64,000 nt of DNA from Gordonia sputi NBRC 100414 (GTDB lineage Bacteria > Actinomycetota > Actinomycetes > Mycobacteriales > Mycobacteriaceae). The first letter of the stretch is position 1; the number at the start of each line of letters is the position of its first letter. Shown here in pieces: positions 60,992 through 64,000 of this stretch. The position numbers and the translations under genes were made by a program. The DNA lies in the NCBI RefSeq assembly GCF_000248055.1, contig NZ_BAFC01000127.1, positions 1 through 64,000 of the forward strand. The letters are read 5' to 3'. Under the pieces are notes generated by a model that was not told where the DNA came from, searched no databases, and saw only the letters and a program-made list of their open reading frames with translations.

Positions 60992-61624
60992 ATGTCTTTT
61001 CAGGGCTTCCCCGAGGCCGCCCTCGATTTCTACGACGACCTCGAGGTCGACAACAGCAAGGCTTTCTGGGAACAACACAAGCAGACATATCAGAGCGCTG
61101 TGGCCGCACCGATGCGTGAGCTGACCGACGCACTTGCCGACGAGTTCGGTGAAGCGAAGCTGTTCCGCCCCTACCGCGACGTCCGGTTCTCGAAAGACAA
61201 GTCGCCCTACAAGACCCACCAGGGTGCCTACGTTGCCGTGGCACCGGCGACCGGCTACTACGTGCAGATCGGTGCACCGGGCGTCATGGTGGGTGCCGGC
61301 TTCTACGACGCTTCCGCCGAGCGATTGTCCGCGATGCGCACAGCCATCGACGATGATCGACGTGGCCGCGAACTCGAACAGATCGTCGCCGACCTCACCG
61401 CGACCGGCTGGGAGGTGGGCGGAGGTCGTCTCAAAACCGCACCACGAGGCTGGGACCCGGGACACCCGCGCATCGAACTGCTGCGACACAAGACGTTCAC
61501 CGTGTCACACCCCTACGGGTTCGACGCGGTGATCCATACGCCGGAGTTGGTCGACCGCGTGCGGGATGACTGGCGGACGACCGCGCCGCTGATCGACTGG
61601 CTCACCCGACACGCTCTTGCGTGA
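60992..61624 (+). CDS. DUF2461 domain protein
   Basis: A 210-residue protein with the DUF2461 pattern: FPEAALDFYDDLEVDNSKAFWEQHKQTYQ, FRPYRDVRFSKDKSPYKTHQGAYV, GYYVQIGAPGVMVGAGFYDASAERLSAMR and PHGWDPGHPRIELLRHKTFTVS-like. Function of the family is unknown. It is a single gene with the start at 60992. Confidence 0.88.
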   Translation: MSFQGFPEAALDFYDDLEVDNSKAFWEQHKQTYQSAVAAPMRELTDALADEFGEAKLFRPYRDVRFSKDKSPYKTHQGAYVAVAPATGYYVQIGAPGVMVGAGFYDASAERLSAMRTAIDDDRRGRELEQIVADLTATGWEVGGGRLKTAPRGWDPGHPRIELLRHKTFTVSHPYGFDAVIHTPELVDRVRDDWRTTAPLIDWLTRHALA

Positions 61625-61720
61625 CCGCTGGTTGACGCTTACCGCGGAGAAGCGACGCCGTGGCAGCGCAGATCGAGTCGGGTTCTTGCTCTACTGGCGC
61701 GATGGTCGTCGACGCCGCGC

Positions 61721-62024
61721 TCACAGTGCGTCCGCGAGACGGTCGAGTAGCGGCATGACATCTCGGAGTTGCACGATTTCGGCGTCGTCGAGCACCTGCC
61801 CCATCGCCTCGGCGATCGCATGCGTCCTGCAGCCCAGACACGGTGACGCCCATCGACTGTGGGCTGACATTCTCTCGGCGCGCGAGTTGCGCCGCCGTCG
61901 CCGGACCTTCCCGCTCGAGACGCGCGAGCACAGCCGTTTCGGGAGCGCTCGGATCGTCGGTCGCACGGTGCTGCCGCAGTCTGCGCAACAGTGATCCGAG
62001 GATGATCCGAAACTCGGCCGCCAC
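61721..62024 (-). pseudogene. MarR family regulator remnant with internal deletion
   Basis: One frame has a normal MarR start (EVAAEFRIILGSLLRRLRQHRATDDPSAPETAVLARLEREGPATAAQLARRENVSPQSMGVTVSGLQ) ending in the recognition helix. The next frame continues with the MarR C-terminal helix (IAEAMGQVLDDAEIVQLRDVMPLLDRLADAL). The wing and following helix, normally about 45 residues, are missing, and the join at about 61830 is out of frame. The gene therefore lost roughly 130 bases. Not expected to work. A GTG at 62024 is the probable old start. Confidence 0.72.
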
Positions 62025-62038
62025 CTCGCCAAGCTGCG

Positions 62039-62437
62039 CTACTCGACCGCCCCGTCTACGTAAACCCAGGCGCCGTCGAACCGGCTGAATGTCGAGAGTT
62101 CGTGCAGCTGCCCGCGACGCCCATCGGCCCGATAGAACGCCGTGAATTCGACCGTGCCTGTCGTGTCGAACGGACCGCCGCCGCTCACCGATTCGACGTC
62201 CAGACGCAGCCACCGCATGCCGTCATCTAGCTCGACGTCTCCCGGTCGGGTGTCGGGATGCCAGCTGCGCAGCAGGTGATTTCGGTCGCCGACGGCGAAC
62301 GCGGCAAATCGGGATCGCATCAACGCTTCGGCAGTCGGGGCACGACGCTCTCCGCGCAGGATGGGCCCGCAGCACTCGACGAAGGTCAGGCCGGTTCCGC
62401 ACGGGCAGCGCGCGTTGTCGTCGAGTGTCGTGTTCAT
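62039..62437 (-). CDS. YchJ-like UPF0225 protein with SEC-C motif
   Basis: A 132-residue protein. It starts MNTTLDDNARCPCGTGLTFVECCGPIL, a SEC-C zinc-binding motif (CPCG...CC). The YchJ core follows: APTAEALMRSRFAAFAVGDRNHLLRSWHPDTRP and VEFTAFYRADGRRGQLHELSTFSRFDGAWVYVDG. The ATG at 62437 gives the usual family start. Function unknown. Confidence 0.88.
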   Translation of the reverse strand: MNTTLDDNARCPCGTGLTFVECCGPILRGERRAPTAEALMRSRFAAFAVGDRNHLLRSWHPDTRPGDVELDDGMRWLRLDVESVSGGGPFDTTGTVEFTAFYRADGRRGQLHELSTFSRFDGAWVYVDGAVE

Positions 62438-62530
62438 GGCGGCCCAGCATATGCGGTCGCGACCGATGGTCCCAGCCGACTGCCAGCGTCCGCCCATCAG
62501 GGTGGCAGCGTCGGCGACTGTGATGGTGAC

Positions 62531-62872
62531 ATGACAACGATCACTCACCAACCATCAGTCATCCACACCGCGCACGCCGACACCGTCGTGCTGATCATGG
62601 ACGGCAGCGTTCGAGCTCACTCGCTCGCCCGACAGATTCTTGATCGGGGGAAGAACCTCGCCATCGCAGGGACTCGTGGTCACGATCTCGTTCCCTACGT
62701 CGACGCGGCCGTGCGCGATCGGGTCGTGACGGTCATCGCCGATCCCGCCGATCCGACGCAGATCGACGCGGTCATCGAGCGCGCGAGCGACACCCTCGGA
62801 CCCGTGATCATGGTTGTTGATCCCGGCGGATTGCTCGCCGATGTTCGCGCCGCCGACCGTCACGCCGCCTGA
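62531..62872 (+). CDS. Short SDR-like (Rossmann) protein
   Basis: A 113-residue protein that resembles the first half of a short-chain dehydrogenase: TVVLIMDGSVRAHSLARQILDRGKNLAIAGTRGHDLV, then DRVVTVIADPADPTQIDAVIERASDTLGPVIMVVDPGG. The Gly-rich cofactor turn is degenerate (MDGSVRAHS) and the catalytic Tyr-Lys half is absent. The start is the ATG at 62531, divergent from the YchJ-like gene. Likely a non-catalytic or decayed relative. Confidence 0.65.
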   Translation: MTTITHQPSVIHTAHADTVVLIMDGSVRAHSLARQILDRGKNLAIAGTRGHDLVPYVDAAVRDRVVTVIADPADPTQIDAVIERASDTLGPVIMVVDPGGLLADVRAADRHAA

Positions 62873-62894
62873 CACGCCGCGCCCGGCGACAGCG

Positions 62895-62965
62895 GTCTGA
62901 GGTAAGACGACGGTCTGGCGTAAGAAGCCAGTCTGGGGCAAGAAGCAGTCTGCGGTAGGGCTGCG
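62895..62965 (+). repeat. Four imperfect 17-18 bp repeats upstream of the APC permease
   Basis: GTCTG-xGG/CG-TAAGA-like units begin at 62895, 62913, 62931 and 62948, with periods of 18, 18 and 17 bases. They lie about 40-110 bases before the permease ATG. This is a plausible multi-site activator or repressor region, or a decayed minisatellite. Confidence 0.6.
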
Positions 62966-63003
62966 TCAATATCCGCCCGGTCGGCGTCAAATTAGCGTCA
63001 GAG

Positions 63004-64000
63004 ATGCTCGTGCACCCATCCTCCGGCGATACAACGTCCTTCGTGGCACTACCCGGAACACGTGCGCGAGCATGGGCGCGCGACGAGACATCATCGTCGA
63101 ACTCCTCCGCTGACCAGCCAAAAGCTGCACCCCAACGCGACAAGCGTCGCCTGACCGCGACGACGGGGCTGGCAGCTCTCTCGTTGGATGCGATGGCGTC
63201 GGTCGCCTACGGGCCCGAGGCAATCGTCCTCGTACTCGCCGCGGCAGGTGGCAACGCGCTGGGACTCACGTTTCCCGTCAGCGCCGCGATCGCCGTACTC
63301 CTGGCGGTGCTGGTGCTCTCCTATCGGCAACTGATCGCCGCGTTCCCCGACGGCGGCGGCGCCTACGCTGTCGCAAAAGCCCATCTCGGGCGCCGCGCAT
63401 CACTGGTCGCCGCAGCGTCGCTCGTCATCGACTACGTCCTCAACGTTGCCGTGTCGGTGACGGCCGGAACCGCCGCACTCACGTCCGCGTTTCCCTCCGC
63501 GGGGCCGTACACCGTCTGGATTGCACTCGCGGTGCTCGTCCTGATCACAACCGTCAATCTGCGCGGAATCGTCAGCAGCGCCAGGGCTTTCATCACCCCG
63601 ACCGTTGTGTTCGTGGTGAGCATCGCGTCGGTGATCGTCGTCGGCCTCGTCAGCGGTGGCAACCACAGTGCCCCGCAGGTCGACTCACAGGCCGTCGGCA
63701 CCATTGGAATCCTGTTGGTACTCAAGGCATTCTCCAACGGCTGTGCGGCTTTGACCGGAGTCGAAGCCATCGCCAATGCGACGCCGCAGTTCAGAGAGAA
63801 TCGCATCCGTCGCGCGCAGCGTGCGGAGGTGGCGCTCGGCGTGCTCCTCGGCGCGATGATGCTCGGCATCGCCGCCCTCGTGGAACGTCTGCACATCCAC
63901 CCGCAGGCAGGCGTCACCGTGCTGTCACAACTTACCGAGAGCGTATTCGGCCGCGGCGCAATGTATTACGTGGTGCAGATAGCCACAATCGTGCTGCTCG
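63004..64000 (+). CDS. APC family permease, cut by the window end
   Basis: The frame from the ATG at 63004 stays open to the window edge (332 codons). After a polar ~50-residue N-terminus it reads ATTGLAALSLDAMASVAYGPEAIVLVLA, then AFPDGGGAYAVAKAHLGRRASLVAAASLVIDYVLNVAVSV and LKAFSNGCAALTGVEAIANATPQF. These are typical of the APC/potassium-uptake-like permeases with a YGPEA first helix. It is integral to the inner membrane. Its substrate (amino acid or ion) is unknown. The start could also be later, but no better ribosome site was seen. Confidence 0.85.
   Translation, partial: MLVHPSSGDTTSFVALPGTRARAWARDETSSSNSSADQPKAAPQRDKRRLTATTGLAALSLDAMASVAYGPEAIVLVLAAAGGNALGLTFPVSAAIAVLLAVLVLSYRQLIAAFPDGGGAYAVAKAHLGRRASLVAAASLVIDYVLNVAVSVTAGTAALTSAFPSAGPYTVWIALAVLVLITTVNLRGIVSSARAFITPTVVFVVSIASVIVVGLVSGGNHSAPQVDSQAVGTIGILLVLKAFSNGCAALTGVEAIANATPQFRENRIRRAQRAEVALGVLLGAMMLGIAALVERLHIHPQAGVTVLSQLTESVFGRGAMYYVVQIATIVLL

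Overview
The window is high-GC actinobacterial DNA, most like Gordonia or a close mycolic-acid relative (Mycobacteriales). The reasons are the block polA, five liv genes, a PdtaR-type ANTAR response regulator and a tRNA-Leu, a DUF222/13E12-type HNH protein, and the dense ATGA-coupled operons. The species cannot be named from sequence alone. No rRNA operon or CRISPR array was seen.

Region 1 (1-7.7 kb) is accessory metabolism: an amino-acid-binding lipoprotein, a secreted lipase whose signal peptide is in another frame, an isopropylmalate-dehydrogenase-like enzyme, an APC permease, a frameshifted YtcJ-like amidohydrolase and a TetR regulator. A perfect inverted repeat lies between the divergent dehydrogenase and permease. 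Region 2 (7.7-17.6 kb) is core: polA, a GNAT acetyltransferase, a complete branched-chain amino-acid ABC importer (livK-H-M-G-F, with a strong hairpin after livK), PdtaR, and a tRNA-Leu(CAA) that has a short variable loop.

Region 3 (17.6-41.0 kb) is a mobile island next to, and overlapping, the tRNA gene. It starts with a large serine recombinase whose C-terminus reads into the tRNA. There follow XRE and ribbon-helix-helix regulators, the antirestriction protein ArdA, an SPPY-type DNA methyltransferase, a replication-relaxation protein, a TraG/VirD4-like ATPase and several small unknown genes. The right half is a defence block, all on the + strand: SNF2-like helicase, Type III Mod, Type III Res, DUF6414 protein, AAA+ ATPase, and an RloC/PrrC-like ATPase with a zinc-hook CxxC and a C-terminal R-x3-E...H triad. 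The last five are chained by overlaps of 1 to 11 bp. This six-gene assembly is my first candidate for an undescribed system: Type III restriction-modification plus a possible tRNA-cutting backup and an unknown DUF6414/AAA+ module.

Region 4 (41.0-49 kb) holds a broken FUSC gene and a broken YdcF gene that appear joined at a deletion, a Tat-exported protein with a GMC oxidoreductase, an M23 peptidase, a small membrane protein and a DHA2 MFS exporter. Region 5 (49-54.8 kb) is a catabolic cassette: hydroxypyruvate isomerase, 2-hydroxy-3-oxopropionate reductase, a TetR regulator with two matching operators, agmatine deiminase and a frameshifted amidase.

Region 6 (55-64 kb) has a DUF222-HNH protein, a DinB-like protein, and a three-gene operon of a repeat peptide (24-residue unit, three copies), a JmjC/cupin oxygenase and a sucrase-ferredoxin-like protein. 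This operon looks like a peptide-modification (RiPP-like) locus and is my second candidate for an undescribed system. After it come HVA1/DUF2945, a hypothetical, DUF2461, a MarR remnant, a YchJ-like protein, a short SDR-like protein and an APC permease cut by the window end. Single-base indels break several accessory genes in regions 1, 4 and 5, but none of the core or defence genes; sequencing error and real decay cannot be told apart here.
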